64,000 bases of DNA from Acridotheres tristis. Its lineage: Eukaryota; Chordata; Aves; Passeriformes; Sturnidae. This document shows positions 35,936-50,700 of this stretch, in pieces. Under the pieces are notes generated by a model that saw only the letters and a program-made list of their open reading frames with translations, was not told the origin of the DNA and ran no database searches. A program made the translations under genes and the position numbers. Position 1 is the stretch's first letter. Each line of letters begins with the position of its first letter. The DNA lies in assembly GCA_037013685.1 (NCBI GenBank), contig CM072887.1, forward strand, positions 49,217,154-49,281,153, in the 5' to 3' direction.

Positions 35936-38775
35936 TATGTTTTTTTTATTCTGTTATTTCACCTTAGTGACACTGAACTTCATAAAGCACGTTTCTTCCT
36001 CTGATAAGTAGTGCAGACAGCACTCCTATTGAGCATGACTTCCTGTCAGCACCTAATTCAACCCCCTCCTTTGCAGCACCAGTCTGACCACATCACTTTT
36101 TGTGTGTTTATACCCTTACAGGTCACTCATCCTCACACACAAACACACAACACTTTCTGCATCAGCAAGTTTGGAAAATTGAATCTTCCCTTCTCTAATC
36201 TGCTGAATAAAAGTGGACTGTAGAATGGCTCTGTAATTTCCCTTACCTGCAAGAGCTTAATAGCTGTAAATATGCAGTGCCATTTTAATGTGACATGAAA
36301 GAAGGAAACAATGCTCTCACCTCTTGCAAATGTGTGAATCTTTTAAAAAATGTGGACACATGCTCACCAAGTGGCACATGATGATAGGACTTGGCCAGTC
36401 CATTAAATGATTCACTGTCAACCACTTTAGACCAGAATTGAGAAATTGAGCCTTGATTTCAGCCTGAGAGTCTAGTACTTTTGAGCAGGATCCTACACAG
36501 GAAAATGTGTCAGAGAATATATGGATAAGGAGATTTGTTTGTCAACCTATCACACATCTAAACAGCTGATTGATAATATCACAGCTCTGTGTGTTGGTCT
36601 GATTCTGGCTTGAATCAACTGAGGTTTTGCTGTGTGCTTGAGTGTGGACAAAACCCCTTAGTACAAAAATTACCTGAGACCAAATTTAGACATATTACTC
36701 AAAACAGCTCTGTTTGCAGGTTTTAGGCCTCTGGGACCTTTCAAACTTCTTGATCATGTTCAAAAAACACTCAAGTGTGGGACCTGCAACCTGGGCACTG
36801 ACAACAAAAGCCATCTTCTACCAAAGGAGGCAGAGAAGTCACTCTATCTGTCACTACAACATTTCCGTCATCCTTTCCTATATGGGGGAAGAAATGTTTT
36901 TGTTTACACACAAGGAAGTAATTCCATCTTATAGAACAATGAAATCTGAACTGTTTACCAAATTTACTCTTAAACTTCAAACCCATCATACCATTGAGTC
37001 TTCTACGTTTCTTATCAAAAACTGAGTGTAAGCTGTTTCAGGCATATGTCCATTGAAAAACCTAAAACCTTCTGTAAGAGCCGGTGAATGGAATTTACAA
37101 GACAGTTAAAATGTAGATGGCCCAAATATGATATAGGAATGGTCTAAAAATTGTAGCAGTGTAGACAGGCTTCTCAAAGGATCTGAAGGGAACTGGGAGC
37201 CTGCTTGTCTTAAAAATGAATAATGGGAAACATTTGCAAATCTCTGTTTAAAAAAACGTTTTCTCTCTTATTTTCAATTCTCTCTTATTTTCTTCTGTTA
37301 TGTCAACTCATAAATTATGATCAGCTCCATAATAAACAAATGAACAAGAGACATACAAATGTCTGTGAGACTGAATTTTAGCCTTATCAATGTGAAATGC
37401 TGTGCCCTTATTTCAAATTCTTGATCCAATACTGCTTTAGTTTAATGCCAAAAGGAACATAAGACAGTTCAATAATGACTGGCTACTGGAACCTTCTAGG
37501 ATTTTTTCCAGATTTCCAACTAAATTTTTAAATGCTGGGGCTTAGAGTCTTAAAAGGCTCCCTAAGATCATCAGACCATCTGCACTAATGTTTACAGCCC
37601 TTCTTTCCAAAAACCAACACACCTTTATAGCCACAAGGTCTAATTGGCCCTGTCCACTGAGGAAAGGAGCTGAGAGCAAATGCTTATAGTTTGCCAGATA
37701 ATCCCTAGCAGGGATAACAGCCTCCTTACTACAAAAACTACATCTCTAGAAATGAAATAAAAATGGGCCAGTGTAGCCACTAATAATAGAGAAAGCTAAG
37801 ATTGCTTTCCAAAAAACTGAGAAAAATATAAATTCAGAAGTCAACCAGCCACCTCATCAAAAACTAAGTTGTGATCCTTGACAGAGTTTTATGTGGGATG
37901 ACTCACCAATCAGTTTTAAAGTTGTTATAGCTTTACATAACAAATTATTATTTTTCCTACACAATAACTAACTTCCTACTTGCCAAATGCTGTCACAAAG
38001 GTGAAGTCCTCCCTGTTTGTCACAGATATGGAAAGGCTCAAGCTGCTCTCATGGTTTGAACAAGCAAATCAACATGTGAAAAAAAAAAAATAAAAAAGAA
38101 ACAACAAAACACCAAAACAAAAATGAGCAAAATGCTCAAAGCAGATCATTGATACCTCAAAGTTAACTTTAGAAGCTACTATTCTGGCTGTTGTACTCAA
38201 CCTGGAAAGCAGATTGCCTCTTCCAGAGCAGTTTCGAAAGGGTAAAGTCCTTGAGATTCTTGTGAGATTTTTTTAGGAGAGCCATTGAAAGTCCTAGAAC
38301 TTTTCTACCAGAAAGATAAAATTTCCTGGTACAAGATGATTAATAAATACTAATCAATTGTGCCTTCGGATTAAGACCCACACTCATTCACAGCTAATTA
38401 TTGTTTACCTGGATTTGTTTAAGAAAAATGTCAAAGAACTCCAGAGCATGGTAAGCTGGAGATGAATTTGTGAGTCTTCCTAGTGAAAAGTGCTTCTAAA
38501 CCCTCTCTTTTGACTATTTTGTACCATAGAAGAAAAATCAGCAGAGAGTGGAAGAGATCTGTTGGTAGTCTGTTACAGCTGCAGAAGGCTGGCTTGTAGG
38601 CTTTTCTAATAACCAGTTTGCACCTGAATGTTGCTTGCACCACTATCAGGTGGTAGCAGGGCCAGTAAGTATTGGTAGCCTTTCTGAATGCTGCAGCTCA
38701 TTCTTTCTCTGTCCCCTACTAACTGTAATGTCTCTGGCAGGGGTCTGAGTGGGTTTTGAGGGATTTTTTTGCAGA

Positions 38776-38797
38776 ATGAATGGGAAATTCCATTCAT
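38776..38797. repeat. Inverted repeat containing a kappaB match
   Basis: ATGAATGG (38776-38783) and CCATTCAT (38790-38797) are exact inverted copies around a 6-bp spacer. GGGAAATTCC at 38782-38791 fits the kappaB consensus. The arrangement is clear; function is speculative. Confidence 0.4.
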
Positions 38798-41700
38798 AAG
38801 ATTGGTTAAGCTCAATGGGGTGTAAAGCAAAGAACCAAAGTAAAGAGTTCTTGTGCTGTGTCTGTGGCTGCAGGATTAATTTCCATTACATTATGGAGCT
38901 CTGGCTGTAGGAAGCAGGATCACATCGTCTCTGGAGAATGAGACTTTAATGAACCATTGAGCTGCCATCCATAAGATGTAATCAGAGGGGATTTTGCAAT
39001 TCACTTTCACTGGGAAGAGGTCTGGAAGCTGCGGGGACCACAAATGCAGAATCATTTATATGCTAACCCACAGAAGTTAGCACTGCTGTGTTTCCTGGCA
39101 GCCTGGTTGAAGTAGGCTTCCTCAGCTGCTGGGGAGCACTGTGGAGATGGCTGTGCTGGAATCCAGCAACATCACTGGCTCTCAGGCATACAAGCCTAGA
39201 AATTCAAGCAAGAAGGTTTTAGTTCTTTGCTTTACACCACATTGAGCTCAGCCTTTTCATCTCTTAGAGAAAAAGTTTATTACAATCTTACAGCTTATAC
39301 TTCAGACAACAGAGGACAAGTGACTTGTTAAAATTTTCCCAGTGAAGGCACTAAAACCAAATCCTTTCAGTTTTTCCTTGTTTTACAGACCTTCTGTGTC
39401 CGAGGTCTGCTGGAGGCTAACAACTGAGCCCCTTCCCTGCAGAATAAATGGAGACTCATCCCTTCTTCCTGGCAATTCCTTGATCCTCAGAGTGTCACCC
39501 CCAGCTTGTTCCAGGAGAGGAAATCCTGGCCTATGTGGGCTTCTCTGTGTCAAGAGGTCTCAGCAAAGCATTGGATCATAAGGCTCAGATCTCTATGAGA
39601 ACTCAGTCTCAAGCTGATCCAAACTCAGCAGTATGGAAAAAAATCTGTGAAGTCTGAGCAGCATGGTCATCAAGGATCAGACAATCCAGGGATTAAAACA
39701 AGCAAAGAGGGTTTGCTTGGTTTTGTTTTGGTTTATTTTGTCCTATTAATTCTTGCAAAGAGTAAGCATTTAAAAAGTTGAAAAAGGGATCTCTCTATAA
39801 AGGCTGAGTTTGGCAGAACTGACATTTTACTCAGTAAAAAATATCATTATTTGTTGTGTCATGCAAGAGGCAAGACTGTAGTGGTAAGTCCCTTACAGCC
39901 TTGAAATCTGAGATTGCTAACATTGATACATGAATTAAGAGAAAATGAGACACACATAGATTGGTTAACCTCTCTCAGGTATCTATGCCAAAGTTGCTCA
40001 ATCAGGGGGTGAGCCTCATCACTCTTCATCTCCCCTTATCTCTCCTCAGAGGAGATGATTTTCCTCAGACTCTGATGACTAGAAAATTATTGACTGTCAA
40101 AGGAGGCTGCACTGCACCTAAATTTTTATTTCAGGTCTATGTCAAAGGTCTCTTCCTAACTTTCCTTATTTTCATGTTTCCTCACACTTATTTCACATGA
40201 AATGCACCCAAGTGACAGTGGTGGTGGAAGACACAATCCTACCTTTGCTTACCAGCAGGTACAGCATAAGAAGCAATGATGTGATCTTCCCCAAGACTGC
40301 TTTGGTGGTGTGCTCCAATTTTTGATTTAAGAAAGGAAAAAGGTAGAAAGGTTGCTGCAGCTCAGTCAAGTCCTTCCTCCTTCCTGACAGTGCCAATTAA
40401 CTGCATTTATAGTAGTGGAAAACAGTTTTGGATCTCTGCATCAAAGGATAATTTTTCTTAGAATGATAGAGTGCCCAGATCAAATACAGATCTGTTGTAC
40501 TCAACATACGACTTAGGATAATAATATAGACAAAAAGTCTTGTTTTTGCTTTGTTAGTTTGGATTATCTGTTATAAATACTGATAAAGCCAGAAGACCCT
40601 GATCTCCTGTAGATAGCTTACATGTCCACTTGAAAATGTCTTGACCATTTATGTGCTCTGATATAATTTTTTTTCACTAGGGTGCAATGGATTTTTGCTT
40701 TGAAACCAGAGGAGGCCTTAATGGAGAATGAGCTGCATGTGTGGGCTACAGAGAATTGCTTTATATTGTCACTTTATAGAAGTGTTTCTAAAGGAAGTCT
40801 GTGGGATTTGGAAGGAAGCAGATAAAGAATTAAGTGTAGTTGGAAAAATATAATCACATTCACATATTCCTAAAGAAGGGCTTGCTAAAGACCTTGATGA
40901 AAGCATGGTAGGGCCCAGCTAGAGAAGCTTTCAGAGATGCACTTCATAATGCAATGACAGGGGTTGTCTTCTGGGTCCAGTGACAGTAGAAAAATTGATT
41001 CTCAGATACTTTTTTCTGTCACAGCTCTTCTGTTAACATCACAATTGCAAAAGCATTTTCTAATTCATGTCACTGTAAATCAACAAAGCTAATACAGGGG
41101 AAATTAAATACTTGGTGGAAAAACGTTTGAAGTATTTCAACTGCTTGTGTTTGAAACAAGGTAGGGAACACTAAGACAAGCCACTCTGCAGGCAGATCAG
41201 AGAGATATAATCTATAGCAGGAGGTAGTGAAAACAAGAGAAGGGAGTAAGAAGAAATTTAACTGGAAGGAGATCCGTCTCAGAAGGTTTGAAAGACTGTC
41301 ACCACCACTGCCAGGTTCTGGGAAAGCAAGAGCTCTAGTCTCATCTCATTTTTATGATGAAAAGTGTTTTTCTAATATTGGCAAATGAGAACACTTGCGA
41401 ATCAGAACTTCTGATATGAACAGAAATCCTTATGGTTCAAGCACGTTCAGTTTAGAACAGGGATTGTTAAATGTCTGGGCTTAAACTCAGTCAAGGTTGA
41501 CTTATGTTTAAAAAGAAACAATAAAATTAGTGGTTTGAGATATAGCCCTATGATATATGGTGTAAAGGACAAGCTTTCAGTCAGTTACTTTTACGTTCTT
41601 GTCTGGAGGCTCCATGGTGAAGAGGTTTGCCACAGCTCACATATAACCCAAACCAAATGTATTGCTATTTGCACAGCTTCCCATTAGTGAAATTCTAGAT

Positions 41701-44700
41701 TTACACACATAATCACTCCAAAATTGCATTTCATGGGTTGGTTTGCTTGTTTATATTCCGGGCTTACCAAGCTGTGTAACTGAGACAGCCTCACCATTCA
41801 TTATTTCCTGTTTTATTAGCAGGGAATAGGAATATTTGCATAATGCTTACTATGGAATATTAAACTCTCATAAATCTGTTTAAAGTTAAAAGAAAAAATT
41901 GTTAAAAGAATCCATTCTTTAAATTGGCATATTTTTCTTAAATTGGTACTAAATTTTAAAGCTTCTAATTCTTGCAGAAGCCCTAAAATCCATTAAAAAC
42001 ACTGTTCTGTCAAAAGCTGTTGGCTGGATCCTGTTAGTCTCACTGTGTTCATCTTCACACACACAGAAGATATAATTTGGCACCTCTGGCTGTGAAGCCG
42101 AGGGATTTTTCCTGTGAATAGACTGTAGTTTAATGCACAGGTTGGTCTCTGACCTGGACAATGACAACACTAGTGTATTCTTTGATTTGTACAAGATTTG
42201 TTAGGCTTCCTTGTTCAGTGCTTTTCCCAAGCCAAACCCTGCTAAGCCTGAACAACACCCTCATGATTCATCATCCCCCCATGCAGCAGCAACATGTTGC
42301 TCAGTTACCAGAACAAACCAACATCTGCCACGCCATAGCTTCCAAGGCAGCCGGGGTAATCACTGCTGTGCCATAAACTGGGAGGGGAATGACAGCACTA
42401 GCACTGCTAACGCCACAAGCATTGTTATTTTGGCGTCCTGGTGGCGCTGCACCGCTGCTGCTGATCACAGAGGGGTAGGCTTCAATCTCTCTAGCAATAA
42501 AGAGCTTGAACTTTTAGCCAGGTCTGCAAAAAGAAGTGATGCTGGTTTCTGCTAGAACACATACAACCCCTAAACAGTTTTCAGGCTGCTCAGAATCATC
42601 CAGAAAATTTGAAATATTGAAAATATTCTTGCTATTTTGAATATGCTTCTAATGAAGTTATTTTCAGCTGTCACAATTGCTCTTTCTAAAAAATGGGAAA
42701 GAACATAAAAGGCAGTATTGCTTCACCTGCTTCAATTGGTGTCTGACGTAAGCAAATCGGGATGCGAGGACAGAGAGGACTAAGAGGAAGGAAAGCAGCT
42801 TCTTCCTTTCAGATTAGGGTGTTGGTTTTGTTACCTTGGGTGTTGCGTTTGAGGTGTGGCTGCGTTGGCATCCTGAGGAACAACAGGCTCAGATTGTTTG
42901 CCAGCTTTAGAAATCAGTTAAATTCAAAAACATCCACAGTTTCAGTGTATCTTTCAAATATGCATCCTTTCAACAACTCTGCAAAAGGTCGCTATCCCTA
43001 TTTTACATAGAAACACATGTTTGGAGGAGGTAAGTGGCAGTGGAGAATTCCAGCACTGTTCCTGCACTCACTGGGTTGTTGGACATGCTTTTCTGTTCAT
43101 CCCTCATATCCTTGTGTAGGCAAATAAAATAACAGCTAAGGTCAAGCCCCCTTAGGTTCCCTTTCCTCCTAAACCCTCACCACAACAAACTGCTGAAAGA
43201 TTATGACTTTCCTGAAGCAAATTGTAACACTGAAAGCCCAGGTTGCACATTCAGCTTGCTAAAATCTTTCCCCACAGTACACCCACATGAATCACAAGCT
43301 GCAGCAGTAATAAGATGCAACTGAAAAATAACATTAAGAGCAAACCCATGTGGCACTTGGAATTTTGGCATTTTACACCAGGATTAGCTGCCATTTCAAA
43401 TTCTTCTTGAGCTACTCCCTCACTGTCACATTTTTCTTATAAAAGACTCTCAGGATGGTCTCCTCATCAGCATTACTCGTTTGTTCTGTAGTTCCCTTAC
43501 TGACCTGACCAGTCACAGTCACTCCGCTTTTTCTGGGGGAAAAGTTAAAAGAAAACCAGTAACTCCTGATGCTTTTTATCATTTCTGTGTGGTTTCAGGG
43601 TTTTCTTCACTAGGATACCTAGGAAAAGTAATTTTTTTGAAAGGACAAGTTGTCCTGAGTTTCTGCTCTCAGAAGACTTCTAGTGTAAAGAGACAAGAGC
43701 AGATAAAAATGTGGGTTAATATTAACTGATTGGAACTGGAATGACTCTTGTCTAGAGCATGTACATTTGTCCTTTGCTCTCACATCTTTCTTGATTGATG
43801 GCTGAAAGATTTTCAATTAGAGCAGCTGATAATTACTCAATCCACTTTTTATTCCAGGGTAGCTTGAAAAAGCTTAATATTAATAACTCCTGAAAAGCTA
43901 TAAGCAAAATCTTGTGTCTTTTAAGTGAGAAATGGCTCCTTGTTTGTGCTGCTATAAAAGCTGTTACTAAATCAGTAACATTTCGACATATATAATTTGC
44001 TAATTGTACAATTAATAGTCTTCCCTTTGCTTGTAATCCATCTTGTACTACACAGGGAGCAAAAGAAAAGTCATAGATGCCACCCTGGACTGAAGAAGAA
44101 GCCAGCACTTCACAACATACTATCTTCAGCGACAGCAGCCATGTCGGTCATAAACTGGTCATGCTGCAACACCTCCCACTCCAAAGAAAGAGGCGGATCC
44201 AGATTCAGCTTTGTCCCTGGATCCAGCTGTGTGTCCCCTACAGCCCTGTCCCAAAACTTTTCCTCAATAGACCTAAGGAGTCCGATGTGCCAGATGCTCA
44301 GCACGGCTTTGCTTTAAGGCAGCGTCTGACCTTCACCAAGAGGCTGCAGCCCCAAAGACAGCTCAAGATTTGGTCCTCACTCTTCAAATGGACAGGACAT
44401 TCACTGTCCCTCCAGGATGGACATTTCTTCCACCTTTTCATTTCATTACAAGTAACTGCAACAACATTTATCTTTTCCACATTTACTCACTTTTCTTTTT
44501 CCTGTACAAAAGTTCCTCAGTGAAAACTAAGTCATGGTTATTCACCAGAATCAAAGCTTCCATAAAACTAATCCCTAAAAATTCCATTTATTGACATTGG
44601 TCAGTGAAGAAATTTCTTTTCTACTATTAATATTTTAATGTTGTTTATAGTTCCATCTGTTGTGAGATAAATCAAAAAAATCTATAGGAAAAGTTATTTA

Positions 44701-47700
44701 GAAACATAAACTAAGGATTTACTGGACTGATTTTCATAAATCCTTTTGTTTTGATAAGATTAAGTATTTCATCTCATTAAGCATTGCTTTTGTTGTTCTA
44801 CAAGAAATAAAAATGAATATTATAATTAAGTGCCTAAGTCTGTAAATGGAGTGTTGCAGTCTTATTTGTCCAGATTTGCTTTTTCCAGTGGGAAAGGTTT
44901 CTGCATGATTTTTATTTTTTTTCATTTTCAGTTTTAGTGGCCATGCAGGCTCTTATCAGCTGCAAAAACAAGCAAGTATACTGCAATGTCCAGGAACAGA
45001 AGCAGGCTGGTAAAAGGTTCAATACAAGCCCATAAATCTCTAATTATATAAATTATATTTATTGATAATAACACATTCTACTAGTCACTAATCTACTAGT
45101 TGATGGAATAAGGACTATTAAAGTTAGAAGGAAACTATTACGCAGAAGAAGGGAGAAACATCCTTTTAACATCCTATAGGAGATATTAAATTATTATTAT
45201 TATTACAATGGGCAAAGTTGTTGCTTTAAATAGCAGTCATGGCATTATGGTCTTTCCTTAATTTAAACCCACATGAAAAGAACGGACGCTGCAGAGTTGT
45301 GGGCAAATGAGAACGCAAATGAGGAGGAGGTGGAGGAGGAAGAGAAGAAGAGAATGTCAGAGCAAGATCTGTGTGTAGGGTAAGAGATGTTTCTTCACAG
45401 TTGCAACTACTGACCGAGTAACAAAACCCATGAGGGGAGGAAGACCTATGCAGATGTGTTAAAACAGAGGGTTCTTAGCAGCTGTGTGCACCTTTCTTCC
45501 TCATTAAAGCAGGTGCTGCCACCCTCCATCACAAGTCTAACCACAAGTTTCCTCTGTGCCATTTGGCGTACAGAGCAGTTTACTGGTCATTTAAAGCCAC
45601 CAGGAAATTTCTATTGACAAACTTTTGGAGATGAAATTGTAGGTCTTACACATTCTGAATCTGAATCAGAAGTTGCCAACGCTTGAAAACAATGTATAGA
45701 AACCTGCAGTGGCTTATAGAAACTAAGAGATTTTTCCCAAAACTTAAGTGAAAAAGTGTATTAAAATACTGTTAGTTGTACAGGTTTGATGTTCTACCTT
45801 TCAAAAGACCAAGATTACTGAACAACATTGGTTTCTAGGTGCTGTGTCTGGGTCACCTAGGATGAGGTAGGGGTAAAGAGAGAAGACTCCGTCTAACATC
45901 TAGGTATGGTTGGGAAAACAAACTAGTAAAAGAATATCTCTTGCTGATACATCCAGCCTTGCACTTCACTCTAGACAGTCACAGTTGGCTGACAATAGGA
46001 ATAGCATCAAGACTGAAGCACTGCAGTTTTGCCACTGCTTTGCTGCCTTGTCTGTTTCCCCTCTCCTTTTGTTCCCACCACATTTCCATCTCACTCGTTG
46101 TCCATTTTTCCTTTTGGCTTTAAATACACCATCAATAACTCTAGAACAGAAAATTAATTAGGTGATGAGGCTGAGAAGCTACTGGTTGTGGCACAAAAGT
46201 AATTTCTCCAGGTTGTGGTCTACTACTGATCTACACAGAATGGTCCTTCCTGGCCTCCTCTCCCTGTTCGTAGGATGTTTGCAATCTCTCCTGGGAAGGA
46301 TACAACTTTAATTGGAAATTAGGGCAGGAGGGCGGAGGCTCCTAAAACATAATTATAAAGCACCCTGCTATGTCCCAGCACAGCCATGGGAAAGCAACCT
46401 GTAAATTTAATTTCGGTGCCGTGATGGCTTCTCTGCCAGCTGTCTCACTGCCCTCAAGCGATCACAGAGGAGCTGCTCCCCTGCACCAAGTGCTGGATGA
46501 CTGTGCCTCCTGTCTCCTTGCCAAGGAGCTTTGGAGCAGCCCAGCCCTAGCCCGAGGGGCATTTTCTACCCAAGAACTGATACTGAATGTCTCATCACCA
46601 GCGTCTCAGCCCATGGTGTTCTGCCGATTCAGCTCCTTAGGACAGCACAGTGTATTTCTTAATCTCTTGTGACAGTAGAAATACACTGGCTGCCCTAAAG
46701 CTAGGGGAGAGGCTTTCTGTTGCCCAAATCAACTGCTTCATGCTAAGCTTAATTTCATGTGAGTAGATGTTCTGGATGCCTACTATTTGCATCTAGATAG
46801 TATTTTGTCAGTCTCAAAGCCTGATGGGAATTGCCCTTTGAGGGGTATTAATTCATATATTTTTTGTTTGCAAGAGGTTGATAGTAGTCCTACTTACCAT
46901 AGCCATGGGGGAAGAAGGAAGTTTGGTGATAAAGCTCTGTGAGACTGACAACACAAGCACTCCCTTTTTGAACATCCTCTGCATGTTAGTTCATTCATTT
47001 TTTTTTATTATTGCTAGCCTACATTTTCATTGTATTAATACAGATTAAATGAAGCACCCTCGCATTAGAAAACTAAAACACCTGTAGAGCAAGGCATTTT
47101 TAGTGGCAGGAGCATAAGGCAGAGGCATTGTGTTATTTGGTATTTCTCTGCCTTCAAAACGTTTTTCACAGGCTGTCAAAAAGTCTTTGTGTTTGTGTTT
47201 GACTTGGCAAGGACTCTCAAAGCCAGGAGAGTAAATGCGGAGGAGCCCTTGTACAAGGCTCAGTCATCTGTAACTTGGCTTAGTCCTCTGTGATCTTTCA
47301 TCTGATAACCTTCAAAGCCAGCCTCTCTGTTTGGATAGTGACTTGAAAGAATCTCTTTGGATTACATTAGCTTTACATTAGCTGTACTACTGTTTTTAAT
47401 AGCAAAGCAGCTACTGTATTTGCAAGAGAACCAGGCCAGTTCTGAGGCAAATAGATTACTTACTACAAAGCAAATCAGATCTCAGCTTCTCAGATCTCTT
47501 TAAACTCTCAAATTTGTCTCAAAATTATGACTATTTCCATGAACTAGAAAATAAAAATTAAGTATCTGAAATGTCATGCCTACATGCTTTGGAAGAAAGT
47601 TCAAATTTTTCATTTGAAATGTTATTATTCTAAAATTTGGGAAAAAATACACCAGGAAAGGAAGATGAAATAGGTATTTTGTTTTGGGATGATGTTCATG

Positions 47701-50700
47701 GAAGTAAGCTAAGCTTAAAAAATTCCTTAAAGAATCAATCATTTAGGCAAAATTAATATCAGACTTCTGAAGTTTTTTATGCAGTAAGCTACAAACAAAT
47801 ACAGCCCAGATTGAGGCTGTTTTGATGACACAAGGTTGATGAATGAAGCCAAATTTCCAATATTAATCCAAGCTGCTACACCAGCTGTAGCAGTGTTTAC
47901 TACATTAGAACAAACCATCCTTTTCCAAACATACACTGTATATGATCAGTGTAATATTCTGTATAAACTAATATTATATATAGGAGGTGATAGTCCACTA
48001 CGATGCCTGAAGCCACCTTTCCTCCTTGGAACTATTCTGGTTTGTGTTAATTACACTCCTGTGTCTGATTCCAGAGCAAGCTTTGAGTTGCTTCGCCAGG
48101 AGGAGGTGGAAATGTATGTGAAGAAGAATTCTTTCCATTTTCTTTGAACCTTTAAAGGACTTATTCCTGCAAGCACCATGGTTCCCAAGTACCCTCAGGA
48201 GCTTGGGAGGTGAAGGCAGAACATGTCATTTCAAGTCCACCACTGCAAAAAGAGCTTTAGCAAACAGCTCTTGTGTCCTTACTTGTCTTTACTGTGTAGA
48301 TGGAGAACCAAAGAAGTTTGTTTTAACTTTCTTCCCTTTTTTTTTTTTTTCAATGCTCCCTCACTCTGACCTTGAAGCTCTTTAAGCATGCACTGCGACA
48401 GAGATGAGCAAGGCTCTGCTCCAGTCTGCTCACACAGCCAGGGTGAGGTGTGCTTCAAATCTGGCTGCTGCATGGCTAGCTGGGAATAATTGTGCTCTAG
48501 GCTGGGCAAGAGAGAGACTTAAAGGATGCCCAAGATACTACTGGGATGACAGTAATTACCTCCTGTGGCAGTCACGGGAAAATAAGCGGCAGCTGAGACA
48601 GGATCACAGATTTGGAAGGCAGTCTGCTGCTTGCAGAAGGATAGTTTGAAAGGTATGGAGCAGACAAAATGCAAGTTTTTGCATTTGAAACAAGAAGTTG
48701 TGCTGGAGGAAACTCACCTCTGAGTGACAATGCTGCCCATGGATATTACAATAGGTAGTTACAGAAGTTTAGGTGCTCTTGTTGTCTGGCTGGTGATACA
48801 TGCCAACCCTCATCTGTTTTTCAGATCAGCCTCCTATGACAGACGGACAGCAAAGCAGAGCTGGGATAAGATAATAACAAGATGGTGAGCAATTTTCTCT
48901 GATAGCCAGAGACTGCATTTGGTGGCTCGGGAGGTCCTTACCTGTGCTGTGACTCAGGGCAAAGCATAAAGTTTCACCTCATTGTACTCATCCTCCTGTT
49001 ACTAACCCAGAGAGTATTTCTTGGTGTCAAAGCATCAGGCCTAACAATTATGAACATAAATAGGTGTGTCTTTTCCCTCCCTCTTTCTGTATATTATATG
49101 TGGGAGTATTTTAAGGAAGGTCATAAGTCTTGACATGGTGAATCCTCTATTTACAAAATTCTTGGGCTAACCACTGTGAGCCTCCAAATCCCTAACCTTT
49201 CTCTGCCCCCACACAAAAACCTCTCAGATGAATAAAATAGCAGTTTCAACTTGCTAGTAACTTGTTTGGGACTGTAGGCTAAAACAGAAGGAAATTTTCC
49301 ACTCGGGTGGGCAATCATCCCATCCTGACATGAAGACACCAGCCATGTCAAACAAGGGCCAAATTAGTCCTGTGGGCTTCTGCCTTAAAAGTCCCTTCCC
49401 TGAGAGGCAGATGTGATGGGCAGCTCCTCCTTCTGTACATTGGTGCATTCAGAAACCAGTGCCCAGAAGATTTGTTGATGCTACTGGAAAACTGCAAGGC
49501 AATACAGAGTACACACTCACGTGAAGGAGGGGGCTGCAAAGGCAATTTGGCTGCTAATCACTCCAAGCCATTTGGCTGTCAAGACTGAAAGTAGATTTTG
49601 GGTACTGTTTTTGTACTGGACTGGCTTTTTCTCTTGAACCTCAGTTCTTGCTTCTCTCTTCTTTTGAGGGTTAATTCTAAAACAGCCCGAGAAAATCTCA
49701 GCTCTTCTAATTTTCCTAATGTCAACAGGATTTTATTACTTCAGGCCTTTTTATTTAAGAAGAAGAGAAGGAGTGTTAAGGGATGAAGGTCTTATTGCAT
49801 TAATATTTTGTATAAGCTTCAGATATGCGCCTGGCAAGCACATATGTGCTTGTCAAGAAAGGGTGTGGTAAAATCAGGACATCTTATGACAAAAGCAGTA
49901 AGGCTTGACAGAAGCGAGGTGAGAAGAATTTCATATGGGAAAATATAAGAATTAAAAACTGGAAATAACAGTGCAGCCCAGAGTGTGGTTTACACAACTT
50001 CGGTCCATCCTCATTCACATTGAGGTCAACTATGGACTAAATTGTGATACTATGGATGTGTTCATATAAATACTTCATGTAATATTTGTCCTTCATATTT
50101 CATGTTTGCATTTTACTTGTTTGATGTTTTCCTCAGGGCAAGGTTTTCTAAGGCACCAGTTACTTTGTAAGAAATGGAGAGCTGGGCATGTCAGCCAGGT
50201 CTACAGACAATAATTAAACCTTTTGGGTTTACACTAGCTGTGGAAAAATCCTACAGACAGCATCTGCCTCTCTGTTTGATCTACATTTGAACAATCAAGG
50301 GCAATTTAAAGTGCTTTATGATGGATTCTCTATGGATACCTAATATAATTTCCTTTCATTATGATACTAGAGTAGGTTTTCACAAAACTGTTTTTACAAA
50401 AAAACAGATGGCTTGGGCAAACTAGGGCACAAGTAAAAGGATGTATCATAAAAGCTACCCAAGAGAGGACAGATTGATCTAATCTCACCACATTCATCTT
50501 AAACAGGAAAACTTTGCAAGTCTGAAATTTTGAAAGTTGTTCCTGTAAATTTTCCTCACTCCCAGCAGTCACATGCAAAATCCTATGATACATCCACATT
50601 TTCACTTTGATCATGAAAAGTGAAAAGCAAATTGAAAAAATAATTAGTGCATCACTTCACATGCAGGAAATCTGTGGAACTAACCACTGTGTGCAGATGG

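Noticed and set aside
44077..44523. Open frame of 148 codons on the + strand
   Set aside because: No known domain, overlapping frames in other phases of similar length, and no convincing promoter or splice context.
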